Shown: positions 51,601-63,801, counted from the first letter of the stretch. The stretch: 64,000 bases of DNA from Liolophura sinensis (GCF_032854445.1 NC_088300.1:64144984-64208983), one strand, 5' to 3'. Numbers and translations are program-made. Notes: generated by a model from the sequence alone, not told the origin.

Positions 51601-54600
51601 CAGGATATAACCTGCTAAAAGATATGTAATGTCTGTGCGTACAATAATTTTGGGGGCCTCCGTGGCTCAGTTGGTTAGCGCCCTAGCGCAGAGTAATAAC
51701 CCAGGAGCCTCTCACCAATGCGGTCGCTGTGAGTTCAAGTTCAGCTCATGCTGGCTTCCTCTCCGGCCGGACGTGGGAAGATCTGTCAGTAACCTGCGGG
51801 TGGTCGTGGGTTTCCCCCGGGTTCTGCCCGGTTTCCTCCCACCATAATGCTGGCCGCCGTCGTATAAGTAAAATATTCTTGAGTACGGCGTAAAACACCA
51901 ATCAAATAAATAAATACAATAATTTTCTCTTGATCTCTTTTTAGACATCGTTGTGATAGTTAATAATTGTCTGTTTTCGTAAAGTTCAATTCAGTGCGTT
52001 TGTCGCTACATGGGACAAAATTTTATTCTTCTCCAAATCAAGACCATGTCGTCAAATTTGAATATAATGGCGCTTTCTTGCGAAACAAAACCACTCCCTG
52101 TATATGTTATTGATTTTATTCAATCTGTGATCTGGCGAGTGTCGAGGCACAAATTATTCCAGTGCTTTGAAGATTAATATTTTTGTATAGCAATTAGGTC
52201 CATCCAGCTAGGATGAAGCTCAATACAACCGACATTCATGAATAATAATATATTTAATCGTTTTTTTTTCCACTGGCATTTTTCCTGACACAGTCTGTCA
52301 AATATAACAACGTTTGTAATATCATTCTCGTTTCTGTTTATCAAAAATTCGAGAATACACATTTTCAAACAGATTTATACCGTCACAGATTCTGCTTGTT
52401 TCTTCATGCAACCAGGCAAATGTTTCAGTACAATAATTACAGCCGCTTTCTGAATCATATTTTAATGTGATGTTTTTTTTTTAAATTTATTTGATGATGT
52501 TATTTTTAGCCCTGGATGCTTTTTATATTTGTTCTGGGTCCTAGTCATGCTTCGTAAAGTTTTCTGGGCGAAATCAGTTGATTATTAAACTCCCCGGCCT
52601 GTCAAGTCATTCCTTTATAACGCCTAGGGTTGTAGAGCACTAGACTGAAAAAAAATACCTAGCTGACAATCATCCCAAAGCTAAAGATCCACTCATATCG
52701 GAGTAAGTTCAACCTCTCCACTGATTGCAAGTTCCCAAAATGGCCGCTTCTTCTGTCTGCTGTGATGCTGGTTATTCTGGTTCCAGGGCCTCGTGACTGC
52801 AGGTCGGGGGAGTTTGGTTAGCGACTGTTCTCTGAAACTTAACAAAGCATCCTACTAGGGTGAATAAGACCTCGCCATGACAATGCGAGCGCCAGAACAA
52901 ATACAAAAAAGCCGACATGGCCATCCAAGGCTAGGTGTTTTACTCCGTGCATAACACAAAGGTGTCGTTCTTAAAACATATATGCACGATATTTTCAACT
53001 GTTGTTTTTGCAGATTTCATATCGTGATTGTATCTTGAGTTCTGCTATTTACATTACTATTCCACCTTGGGAAACTTCATCCAACCAAGCTGTTGTTTCT
53101 TTTGATATGCAAGCATGTAAAGTGTTGTTGTTTCGAATATCAGTCCATCTTATCCCCCTTAATCTATCTGGTGACATTCCTCGATACCCACAGAGTGGCC
53201 CACCCGATCCCGAAGATGTGGAACAGGGCGTGGCGCTTAAGGAAGAAATCTCTGACTGGAGGAGATCCGCTGTTCTTACCGTCTTCATCTTCCCGCCTAC
53301 CGGACTCGTGGCCATGATACTAGCCTGTCTGGTGAGTACAGCGTTTCGACTTTTACTTTCACTTTGACTTTAGCAGTTGTAACGCTATAGGCGTAAAGAA
53401 AGTGTATTTTTGTAATACATTTTTACTGTCTGTTTAATTACACACTGAAAACATAACCTGGTTTTCAAATATGTGACGTGTGTGACATGAACTTATTTGC
53501 TTTCATTGCAAAAAAAATTCGCAACTTATCGAATAAGAAAGAATTTCTAGATTACAAAACATTTATTACATGCATGATGCGCAAAAGACTGAACTAACTG
53601 GGGAAAGAACCTGGAGAAGAATTCCCATGGATGATTTTACTGCTCTTAAAATATGCTGCTGTAAAGACAAGTGTTACAAAGTCTTACCTCTGGCCCTTCA
53701 AGCAAATTCCAAGCTTTAATACCCCAGCTAATATTTCATGAAGACAGTATCTAAGGATAAGCTTAATTGTGGACCACTTAATTCCGCTCCGCGTGTATTG
53801 GCATTCCGCTGCTCATTTCACTTGTTAAGCAGGGTTATCTTTATTGATTTTTCCGTTTTCCACAGATGTTAATTGTGAAGATGTGCCACCCATGCGTGTA
53901 TTTTTATGTCACATACTGAGGCAGTGTGTATATAGCAAACTCACTGATGGTTTATATCCATATCTTATCAGTTCTTTATTTTACTTGTAAATGAGTGGCA
54001 GCTGTCGTTAGTCGTATATTGTTAGGCAAGAATATTCAACAGTCATTTTACAATGCACATAAGCGGATAAATCGGTTAGTTCAACTTATTATTGGCTTTC
54101 AAGCCTCCCACGCATCTCTTTTGTGACACTGACCTGAAAGCAATTGGCAGATCGATGGCATATTTCACGACAGCTATAAATCAGCTTATCTATATAGATC
54201 TTACCTCTTGCACATGCTGTTAACCTAATAAAACTAGGTTGGTGAGGTTATGACACAGACGACGCGTTCGAAAATGCGTTCCATTATCGGGATATGCCAC
54301 CAAGCGCCCATTCCATTGTCAGAATATGTCTCCAAGAGCGCATTCCATTATCGGGATATGCCACCAAACACCCATTCCATTGTCAGAATATGCCTCCAAG
54401 AGCGCATTCCATTATCGGGATATGCCACCAAGCGCCCATTCCATTGTCAGAATATGCCTCTAAGAGCGCATTCCGTGATGACATGCCACCAAGCTGCTAT
54501 TGTCATTTAGGCAAGGCTCAAAAAGTTAATATTCCACTGTAATAAGCGATTCTTCTGTCATGTGTAAAGTCTATTCCATCGCGAAGCAGTTTTATATGAT

Positions 54601-54804
54601 TGTTTATTAGCAGTTGTATGATTGTTTCTTTCCGTTTGTTTGCAGTCCTACCGGTCGGCAAAGAACGGGGACTTAGACCGTGCGCGACGTCTGAACTGCT
54701 GCAGCTGTTGGCTCGTCTTCATCAGTCTACTCTCCTCCCTTCTCATCATCATGTTCGTTATCTTACTGCGCCTTTACGGCTATATTAAAGACCCGTTTGG
54801 ATGA
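36681..54804 (+). CDS. CD225/dispanin (IFITM-like) two-pass membrane protein, four coding exons, 180 residues
   Basis: Exons: 36681-36744, 41124-41305, 53194-53331, 54646-54804. Total 543 nt, one frame (phases 1,0,0), all introns GT-AG (donors GTAACG, GTATGA, GTGAGT; acceptors TTGCCACAG, ATACCCACAG, TTTGCAG). Residues 1-82 are a Ser/Thr/Pro-rich cytoplasmic N-terminus (MSQFTTGYRTMERR; LLLSAPSSPDIW). Residues 83-106 are acidic (PDPEDVEQG). Residues 107-128 form the first hydrophobic segment (FIFPPTGLVAMILACL). The loop SYRSAKNGDLDRARRLN has the S...K.GD...A pattern typical of CD225 domains. Residues 150-171 form the second membrane segment. Cysteines 127, 146, 147 and 149 beside the membrane resemble palmitoylated cysteines of IFITM proteins. 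Family roles include membrane fusion control, trafficking and antiviral restriction; PRRT, TRARG1 and SYNDIG1 proteins share the domain, so the exact role is open. An in-frame upstream acceptor at 53013 would add 60 residues. Confidence 0.88.
37478..37612 (+). mobile_element. SINE, 5'-truncated, in CD225 intron 1
   Basis: GTGGTCGCGGTTTTCCACCG, GTTTCCACCCATCATAATGT, GAAATATTCTTGAGTATGCC, then two blocks of (AAAT)n. Confidence 0.85.
37613..39590. other. CD225 intron 1, nothing firmly recognised
   Basis: Contains a 129-codon open frame at 37713-38102 without splice or homology support, and AT-rich filler. Not annotated as a gene. Confidence 0.35.
39591..40557. mobile_element. TTAA-flanked inverted-repeat element (piggyBac-style), 967 bp
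   Basis: The ends AGTGAACATAAA (39591-39602) and TTTATGTTCACT (40546-40557) are perfect 12-bp inverted repeats, each bordered directly by TTAA (39587-39590 and 40558-40561). TTAA is the target duplication of piggyBac-type transposons. The interior includes a 95-codon open frame at 40002-40289 (KVRFVTKISF; GKFPEAVQPARPNAYTYVGR) with no transposase signature that I can see. Assignment to piggyBac rests on the TTAA alone; the terminal bases are not the usual CCY. Confidence 0.6.
41755..42014 (+). mobile_element. full-length SINE in CD225 intron 2
   Basis: Begins GGGGCCTCCGTGGCTCAGTC, with A-box-like TGGCTCAGTCGG and B-box-like GAGTTCAAGTCC, and ends CAATCAAATAAATAAATAAA. Flanks TTAAACCCTGTT (41743-41754) and TTAAGCCCTGTT (42015-42026) are a target duplication with one change. 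A good reference copy of the family. Confidence 0.95.
42771..45960 (-). mobile_element. decayed LINE with APE endonuclease and reverse transcriptase, antisense in CD225 intron 2
   Basis: Read on the minus strand in order: an endonuclease start LNVRSLAKNLDKI near 45890; FVEIVAPSEVYVVGI (45523-45705); LIDNIFTNLHA and DISDHFPI (45229-45411); a KPWVTRGIL linker near 45000; reverse-transcriptase motifs NYSPISVLPSLSKIMEK (44199-44585), GSILGPRLFLLYINDI and the catalytic FADDTSV at 43916-43896; then the C-terminal LYYSLIFPYLSYANVLWGNA with LQKRITRLI (43092-43616). The 3' end is TTCAATTCAATT plus an A10 tail at 42771-42780. Several stops and frame changes separate these pieces, so it is inactive. Domain order and motifs fit the CR1/Jockey group. 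The 5' limit is uncertain and may reach 46.7 kb. Confidence 0.9.
46860..48396. other. GC-rich block of unknown nature with candidate exons, CD225 intron 2
   Basis: GC content is visibly higher than in the flanks, and several frames are open on both strands. On the plus strand a candidate exon 48281-48396 (acceptor CAACCCCCAG, donor GTGAGT) reads QLSGQMGSLRRFDTYANMIE then AFPTIRCQYDKWPVV. Another GC-rich open segment ends at a GTGAGC donor after 48058 (three frames open for part of it). On the minus strand 46856-47113 reads LLLVGGLSGQGRGSWRAAVP. No family is recognised, and the pieces do not join in one obvious phase. It could be exons of a nested gene, a pseudogene, or an old mobile element. 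Confidence 0.35.
48397..51651. other. CD225 intron 2, nothing recognised
   Basis: AT-rich intronic sequence with a 15-nt C run at 49565-49579. No supported exon or repeat copy. Confidence 0.35.
51652..51914 (+). mobile_element. full-length SINE in CD225 intron 2, 12-bp target-site duplication
   Basis: Head GGGGGCCTCCGTGGCTCAGT, tail CACCAATCAAATAAATAAA. TACAATAATTTT at 51640-51651 is repeated exactly at 51915-51926. The exact duplication suggests a fairly recent insertion. Confidence 0.95.
54274..54490. repeat. 64-bp tandem repeat built from two 32-bp halves, CD225 intron 3
   Basis: ATTATCGGGATATGCCACCA recurs at 54283, 54347 and 54411. Between copies lies the related half CATTGTCAGAATATGCCTCC. 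So each 64-bp unit is a pair of diverged 32-bp repeats. The array ends about 155 bp before the last coding exon. Confidence 0.92.
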
Positions 54805-55441
54805 TGCGCCTATTAAACGCATTAGTCTGTATTCCGGCTGCGTTCCGGATGGAAAATTCATGAGAGCTGAATGTCTTGTGAAGATGGCCTTTGGCGAAAG
54901 TTGGCGTGAGTGTTGACTGTGAAGTGATGTGTGAGTTGGAGTTGGAGGAGGTGTACAGCATTTTGAGCTTATCTTGGCCAGCCCGAGGTCTGATACAGTC
55001 TGCTGGTTATAGTGACAAATGAAGTGTGCCATATTTATACCTGATGAGGCAGAAAAACCACTGGCTCACGCATGTTTCACCATGCTCCGATGTGATCGGC
55101 CGCCAGAGAATAGCCAAACTGCTGTCTTCCAACCGCCAAACGAATTATAGGCCTGTAGTTGTGATGTACTACATTGGATCTATATATACCCATTATGTCA
55201 TCGTCACTTGCTGGAGCTCCCGCGACCATAAACATATGTGCTATGAAGCTGCAATCCGAACTGCTGGCGTCAGCTGTCAACGTCATGACTGAAGCGTTTC
55301 GTATTATATACTATGTAATATACAGCTGAACTATTGCTTAAATTGAAGAACAAATTAAACAAAAATTCCAAAAAGGAAGGGTACTTTGTATACAGGAAAA
55401 CCCATCTTATCAAGCCATGAGCTTATTCCGATATCTACACA

Positions 55442-55447
55442 AATAAA
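55442..55447 (+). terminator. polyadenylation signal of the CD225 gene
   Basis: First canonical AATAAA after the TGA at 54802-54804, implying a 3' UTR of about 660 nt. Confidence 0.5.
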
Positions 55448-56067
55448 CTGATGGGCTTCCAAAGATGGACAAAAATGGGTTACTTGTTAAAACTGTGTAT
55501 AGATATATATATTTATTTATATACTGTCTGTGATTAGTTCCGTCATTTAAGGAGAAAAAGGTACAAGTTTTGTGAATGTGGCTCATGTTGAGCTGACAGA
55601 CCCAGTCATTTTTCTATTGGCAGTACACAGTATAATGCATATATTTTACGCGGTTACTTTGGCTAAAAATGTTGAAATTTATAAATGATGTGAAATACGC
55701 CCAATTTACATGACTTAAGGACATAAAATAGTTCGGAAAAAGTAAATTTCTATATGGAAGTAGGCCTATTGGCAAAGGAATAGAAAACGATATTACGACA
55801 TTCCTGAAGTACAAAAGATTGGTTAAACCAAATGTCAATATCTATGTTTGCTTTCTCTTAAAAGAGTGAAAAAATATGAGTATCTTTGCCTGCGCAATGA
55901 CAACTCGGGTCCAGGCATGACTGATCATGATTATTATGGACTGCTTGTGTAATACGTTATTACCAGTTTACCCACGCGTCGTCATTGCGAAGATATGTAT
56001 GACCGATAGGCTACACGGCTCATAGGCTTTATTACGTATTGTGAAAAATTTCCCCTATCGGAAGGAT
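55448..56067. other. intergenic, nothing recognised
   Basis: AT-rich, no exon or repeat identified. Confidence 0.4.
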
Positions 56068-56733
56068 CAGTAGTCCATTACCTAGAAGTACTTGCCTATA
56101 TCTGGTCTCCACGGTACAGTGCACATGTTACGTCATCTGTCGAGCCACCTGGTGGAGAAATATGCCAACCTCTTGGGCGGAAATCGTAAACTGAATCATG
56201 GAAATCTAATTGTAAACGGCTGCTACAAAAACTGGCCACATCTTGAAACCGAAACTTCGTATTTAAAAACTACGATTTCGCTGATCATTTGTTGCTATGC
56301 GGTTAAGAACACATTGAGTATGTTTATATTTCCAAGCAACACGAAACAATTACTACCAAAATGTCCTTTTACAAAACTATCCATTGTCGTAATTTTTTGG
56401 GAGCTATTTCAACACGACCGCGTTTGGAACCCATCATGAATCGGCCGTTTTTCAAACGTTTGCTGCGCAAAAGAGGCTAACGTGGAGGCTAGCTATAGGG
56501 GAAGTTGCATACTTCTATCCATTGTCGTAATTTTTGGGGACTATTTCAACACGACTGCGTTTGGAACCCATCATGCATCAGCCGTTTCTCTAACGTTTGC
56601 TGCGCAAAAGTGAGAAAGAAAATACATTTAGGCGCAGATACGTCACATAATTTGTTAGAGATCGAAGAAAAGTTTAAAGTGCCGTGGAGGCTAGCTATAG
56701 GGAAGTTGCATACTTCTCGGTAATGGACTTCTG
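56068..56733. mobile_element. non-autonomous element with 23-bp terminal inverted repeats and internal duplication
   Basis: The left end (56068-56090, CAGTAGTCCATTACCTAGAA) and the right end (56711-56733, reverse complement CAGAAGTCCATTACCGAGAA) match at 21 of 23 positions. Inside, a segment of about 135 bp starting TCCATTGTCGTAATTTTTT near 56380 is repeated from about 56518, with CATTTCAACACGA-type and GTTTGGAACCCATCATG blocks in both copies. The second copy has about 70 bp inserted. No transposase is visible. Confidence 0.75.
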
Positions 56734-57217
56734 GTAGGATCTAGAAATTTTGACTTTGTCCCATGTTTCTACGATATCCACCCATTCAGGGTATCTTCAG
56801 CGTATCAACATGTATGTACACAGAAAAGTGAAATCATCGCATAATTCATTTCCGTATTGTTTAAAGTGCGTATTCTCAGTACACAGGCTGATTGAACTTA
56901 AGACACGTATAATGTGTCGCAAAATGTAGTTTCTAGAAAACAGTGTAGTAGATACACGTACTTTTGTATCTACTGATTTATTTAGATACACATGCGCGAA
57001 CATTTCTGTTTGGAAGACATATATTTTACGTACGTCTGGGTTTTACGTGCGAAATGTAGATCAAATTTTGGCCGCATTTTGCCAGGAGCTATAGCATTTT
57101 AGTTAAACTAACCAGTCTGCGGCTTTCACTGATGTATGTGAAGAATTTATAATTCACAGACGATATCCTATTTAGTCCCTAGCTTTATCAGCGGCTTCTT
57201 AACTGCGGAGAAACAGC

Positions 57218-58465
<1,248 letters not shown>

Positions 58466-58623
58466 CAGCGCGGCGCAATGACCCAGGTGAGGTCGCTGTG
58501 AGTTCAAGTCCCCCCCTCCCCGGATCTGTCCGCTTTCCTCCCACCATAATGTGCTGGCGCCGTCGTAGGAGTGGAATATTCTGGAGTACGGAGTAAAACA
58601 CCAATTTAACAAATAAATAAATA
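58466..58623 (+). mobile_element. SINE, internally deleted and diverged
   Basis: CCAGCGCGGCGCAATGACCC, GTCGCTGTGAGTTCAAGTCC, TTTCCTCCCACCATAATGTG, GTAAAACACCAATTTAACAA and AATAAATAAATA are family segments. Part of the body is lost. Confidence 0.8.
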
Positions 58624-59633
58624 TAGTGCAGTTCGTCGCGGTTGATAACTAATGTGAATGATGCTAATGTTATATCCGTAGGCACGCTACTACCAGTATT
58701 CCTCTGGATTATTCAGCAACATGAATAATTATAGCCTGTTACATGTATTTCCGTTGGGTTTGGCGAAGAACGATGCCTACGTATGAAGCACTGAATAAAG
58801 ACCATGTGAAATATTCAGCAAATCAATATACCAGCAGTTTCTTATGCCACTCACACATGTTACATGCTCTCCACAGTGTGTAATGATGGATCGCATTCCT
58901 GCACTTTAGACAGAATGTTTTTTTTTTCAAAATGCATTGTATACACATATCTAGATTAGTCATCCATGTACCAGGGAACTTCACAGATTGCGTCTTGGTT
59001 ATGGAATATTGGCCATGATAAAATAAAATGAACAAACCAACTCATCTTTTGGAAGATTTTAGATTGTGTGTACCCAAACATTTGTCTTGTACGAAGGGGC
59101 AATGTATCACAGTGTATTGATTGGTCTTTCGACGTTTCCAGTATACCTGATCTGATTTCTGTCAGTTCCTTCTTTTAATTCGAAACTAAATTTGAATCTT
59201 CGTGATTCGTGGCGATTTGAATCTTCGTGACGCCAACATCTTGTTCTTGTATTTAGTGTTAAGGAAAATACTTAAAAAGCAACAGCCACTGTTGAAATCA
59301 CCAAATTTTCAGTTTCCAATCATTAATTGAGTTCTATTTTAAAATGTTAGTTTAAAACGGCGTTTGTTATAAAGGTACGGCCTCACAAAGTAATGGCCGA
59401 AAATCTGATTAATGTGGGAATTTCCGTGAATAACACCGTTTCTAGGCATTTGATGATGTAAATCATCCTCATATCACAAGTGTTTCAAATTAATGCCACG
59501 TCTTTCTCGTAACCCACACACCTCTGAGTTTCAATATCGACCCGAGTTTCAGATATTAGAGAATCTTCAGTGCAACATAACTGGGTGAGGCGTCTATCTG
59601 GTGTCTTCGATGTGTGAGACAGCACTATATTGC

Positions 59634-59749
59634 ATTGTGGTCGTGGGTTTTCCCCCGAGATCTGCTCGCTTTCCTCCCACAATAATGCTGACCGCTGTCG
59701 GTTAAGTGAAACATTGAGTAAAACACCAATCAAATAAATAAATAAAATA
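59634..59749 (+). mobile_element. SINE, 5'-truncated
   Basis: TGTGGTCGTGGGTTTTCCCC, TTTCCTCCCACAATAATGCT, GTAAAACACCAATCAAATAA and (AAAT)n tail. A short deletion removes ATTCTTG from the tail region. Confidence 0.83.
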
Positions 59750-59914
59750 TATCGCACTGTCCGCATTGGGTGCGACCTGTTAAAGTAGACACGGTTGTCA
59801 TATTAACGAAATATTTTTTCACACCGACAATAAAACCCAAACAACAAATCGATGCTGTATATAGTGGATATCCATGCACCGTGAAGCATGGACACAGTTT
59901 TCATACAATTCATT

Positions 59915-60296
59915 TGTCCAATTGCAGAATCCCTGTGTGACGCCATATATGTCCAATTGCAGAAGCCCTGTGTGACGCCATATATGTCCAATTATAGAAG
60001 CCCTGTATGACGCCATATATATCCAATTCTAGAAGCCCTTATGACGCCATATATGCCCAATTATAGAAGCCCTGTATGACGCCATATATGTCCAATTATA
60101 AAAGCCCTGTATGACGCCATATATGTCCAATTATAGAAGCCCTGTATGACGCCATATATGTCCAATTATAGAAGCCCTGTATGACGCCATATATGTCCAA
60201 TTATAGAAGCCCTGTATGACGCCATATATGTCCAATTATAGAAGCCCTGTATGACGCCATATATGTCCAATTATAGAAGCCCTGTATGACGCCATA
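59915..60296. repeat. 35-bp tandem array, about 11 units
   Basis: Unit TGTCCAATTATAGAAGCCCT plus GTATGACGCCATATA. The first two units differ (AATTGCAGAA, CTGTGTGAC) and one near 60035 is shortened; the right-hand units are nearly identical. This gradient points to recent expansion at the right end. Confidence 0.96.
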
Positions 60297-61913
60297 AACA
60301 TCTCCTTTCGTTGAATCATTCCACACTGAAGAGCTACCATATAACTATACAGTAACGCCCAGTTTCAGTGGGATACCTTTACCTACATGTACACAATACG
60401 GACCCACCCATGGAAACACGTGATTTGGGTGTAATTCATTCATCTAACTAATTTGCATAAATACAATCTTACATTCTCACCAGTCATCTTCTAGAAATGA
60501 ATGTTCACGATAAATAAAACCAGCATAAACCTCATTATGACATCAGAAAGAATAACTACTTAAAGCTTCCACACCCAAATGCTTTGCTATAAACCTACAG
60601 TACATATTTATTCACAGTCCGAAGTTTGGAAAGCAACGAGTTGGTATCCAGATGGCCTGTTCTTATCTTCTTGCCATTCTCATTGCTTAAAAAAGAAACG
60701 TTTCACTCAGAAGAGGAATAGCAAAATGGAATACTATATTAATATGTACAGTTAAGGTTTAATAATCTATTTTGATGTAAGTTTATCTATATTTCTCCTT
60801 ATCAGCAAACAAGCTACCAGTTTATCAAACACAAGGGACAAAGCAGGTGCCTGGGGGTGTGGCACAGCCTGCCTGACCAGACGCATTAGTACGAGAACAG
60901 GAATCTCAGATGTAATTAACCACAGATGGGTCCAGCTCGGATTGCGCATGCGGAAATGACCAATTCGAACTGAAGACCGGAAATACTGGCGTAGCTGAAC
61001 GAAAGATTGGGTGTCTGTGGGTAATACAGAAAGTACCAGTCGTGGTTATAGCTGGTGAATGCCCCCACCACTCCACCACCCCCACCCTTTTGGCTTATTT
61101 CCCCAACCCCCACCTTCTCATTTATCAGGCCCGAAAAGAGGTTATTTCGGACAAGAACACAGTGAAGGTTATCAAATAGTAATGTTAAATCCCTTTCCCC
61201 AAAACTCCTGACATTTCTTGGAGTCATTTCTGAAACGAAAACATATAATATGTCTTAAGAAATCTATATACCATGCATATGTATATGGGCTTAAATACTG
61301 ATGACTTCAGATGACCTCTTGCCATCATATTGCTATTTGATATTTTATATGTCATAGGCTTACACTGGATATTGCGATATGATTTGCCATTTCGCATGGA
61401 AATATGTATGTATTTTAAAATATAATATATTAATATATTGGGTATTTTACATGTCTTTGTGGGTCTTTGTGGGTATACTTGCACGAAGCATTGTAATGTC
61501 TTGGCTATATGTTTAACAGATATTTACCATGCAGTCATAAGTGAATGTGTATATTGTAATACCTTGGATACATGTGAGTTTCAAGGCAACATGTATATTG
61601 TATACGCTGACCAACGCAATATCTTAACCTGTTGCAAGAGGTGCATGTTGGACATTGCATTGTCTTTACCGGTGAAAGGAGTACGTGACTGTTGCAATAC
61701 ACGTGCCTTGGATTTTGAAATGCCCTTACGACAACCTGTATACACTGTACTTTGTATTTACAGTAGATGTTACAATGCCATATTGAGTTTTCAGACGACG
61801 TGTAATAACAAAATAGTTTCATGATTAACTCTGGTGTAAAGGTCACCATAAGAAGGCTAAAATATTAACAAAGTGAAGTTAAGGCATGTATTCATTTATT
61901 CCTTCTGGTGTAG
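60297..61913. other. intergenic, nothing recognised
   Basis: AT-rich with a C-rich patch near 61060-61110. Overlapping open frames of about 100 codons on both strands at 61438-61849 have no splice or domain support. Confidence 0.35.
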
Positions 61914-62165
61914 ATTTATTTTTTTATTTCTTTGGGGGTTTTACGCCGTATTAAAGAATATTTCACTTATGCGACGGTGGCTAGCAGTATGATGGGAGGA
62001 AACCGAGCCGACCCCAGGGGAATACCCACGATCATCTGCAGACTGCTGGAAGACTTTCCACGTACGGCAGGAAAGGAAGTCAGCATGAGCTGGACTTGAA
62101 CTCACAGCGACCGCATTGCTGGGAGGCTCCTGGGTCATTGCGCCGCCCTGGCGTGCTAATCCCCT
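61914..62165 (-). mobile_element. nearly full-length SINE, diverged
   Basis: GGGGGTTTTACGCCGTATTA, AGAATATTTCACTTATGCGA, AGCATGAGCTGGACTTGAAC, CTGGGTCATTGCGCCGCCCT. The last part of the head (GAGCCACGGAGGCCCC) is replaced by unrelated sequence. Confidence 0.85.
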
Positions 62166-63042
62166 GGTAAGTATATGTACTCTTTAGTTTCCATTCATCT
62201 AACGCTGAGCTTTGATCTCGTAACCACTGCAATCTGTGTTCATCTTTAAATTGGTCTAAGCTAAAGTCTGCCTTCGCTGAAGGTCTTATCTTGAGCCTCG
62301 TCATCGAGGACCCCTAACATCATGAAGCTTCCAAAGAGGAGCCGTCTCCTGAGAAATAGAAACAGCTGTGGAAAGCTGGTTCCGAGTAGAGACGCAAGTC
62401 GCCAGAGACTCTGTATTGAGTTCAAGACAAATGTCAAACCAACGAATTATCGATCACCTATGGTCATGAAAGCCTGAGATTTGCCCATGGGTCTGTACAC
62501 TAGGATGACCTTATCTCAGCCTTATCTGGTGAACAAGTGTTACTACATGGGAGTACTTTAGCATAGCTGACTGGTTTCTGTATTAACGCATTGGCGCTTC
62601 GTACTGACCCATGTTAAGACAAACTGTGCTAATTAAATCAGATCGAATTTATAGGGCCTTCTCTCGGGGGCATCCTACCTCCTGTATCAGTCAAGCGTCA
62701 AGGGTACTTTTTGCGATAAACCTTCAATACTGAACTTGTCCTGAGTGCTTGAAGTTTGTATATTCCTATATGTCGCATAACAGCTAGGTCGGTTTATTTC
62801 CTCTCTGTCACGCACGTCATGCTCAGCTATCCACCTTCTCATCTTCGAGTGCCACCTGGTGGACTCGGCTGAGAAACCATTTCTTATTTAGTCATTGAAG
62901 GCACGAATTACTCTGTCTCGATGTCTAAAACGTTTGATTAATGGGGGTTTTTTTTCACACGAACCATATTATCCAGATGGCTTCAGCGTTTATATTGTCT
63001 CGACTTACACATAAATTGTTTCACCGACAGACCAGCACAGAC
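62166..63042. other. intergenic, nothing firm
   Basis: A 46-codon plus-strand open frame begins at 62321 (MKLPKRSRLLRN) but has no supporting context. GCCACCTGGTGGA at 62851-62863 is shared with the TIR element at 56144-56156. Confidence 0.3.
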
Positions 63043-63290
63043 AGATGGCACAGTTGGTAGAGCGTCCGCGGCGGAAGCTGTAGATCCAGGCTCAATCCTG
63101 GTTCGAGTCACACGTAAGATTCTTGGCGTTCAGCATGAAAGGAAGATTGGTTGATCCGTATCAGTATAATGGCTCAGGCGTGGCGTCTTACTTGCCTTCG
63201 GTAACTGGCCTCAGTGCAGTGAAGCAGGACTAGATAAAAGAGCGTTGGAAATCCGTCCGGCAAATTACATACACTCTAAGGACTCTTTCG
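63043..63290 (+). mobile_element. second tRNA-derived SINE family, single copy
   Basis: AGATGGCACAGTTGGTAGAG contains an A-box-like TGGCACAGTTGG, and CCTGGTTCGAGTCACACG a B-box-like GGTTCGAGTC, at tRNA-like spacing. The body (GGCGTCTTACTTGCCTTCGG, CTCAGTGCAGTGAAGCAGGA) is unrelated to the abundant family. The anticodon arm does not fold as a working tRNA, and the sequence continues well past tRNA length. The 3' end is approximate. Confidence 0.7.
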
Positions 63291-63801
63291 TCGTCATATG
63301 ACTGAAAAATAAGTATACTTATAAACCCACCAGGGTACACAAATCTATAACTTTATTAAAGCATACAGTTTGCCATCGGCACCATTACTATTTAAACCCA
63401 GATACTGGAATCCAATTTGACCACAATATGACTGAATTATTGCTAATTTTGGCCGTAAACCCAAATCCAGTTTTATAACACAGTATAGATTGAGGTCGAC
63501 ACTGTTTCTTTTTAAACAGGGTAGTGAAACCTAATTTTCATGATAGCATATATAGGGTGACGTTTGTAAACGTATCCTTCCTTTATACAATACAAGCAAG
63601 AACAATGAGTGATTTAATTTACCATTGTGTAAAATGGCGGCGTCTATTATAAGTGAATTTATCCACATGAGTGTAACAATCTGAAGATTCATCGGTGCCC
63701 CAAACTTGTTTGTGTTAATTTAATAGTATATTCCATTTATTAGATAATGTGAAACTCGGCTGATAACTTCTTATTCACTGACCTGATATGACCTTAAAAT
63801 T

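Noticed and set aside
59803-60016. Minus-strand frames repeating IYGVTQGFCNW
   Set aside because: Produced by the 35-bp tandem array.
63043-63120. Possible true tRNA gene
   Set aside because: A and B boxes are present but the arms do not pair properly and unrelated body sequence follows, as in a SINE head.
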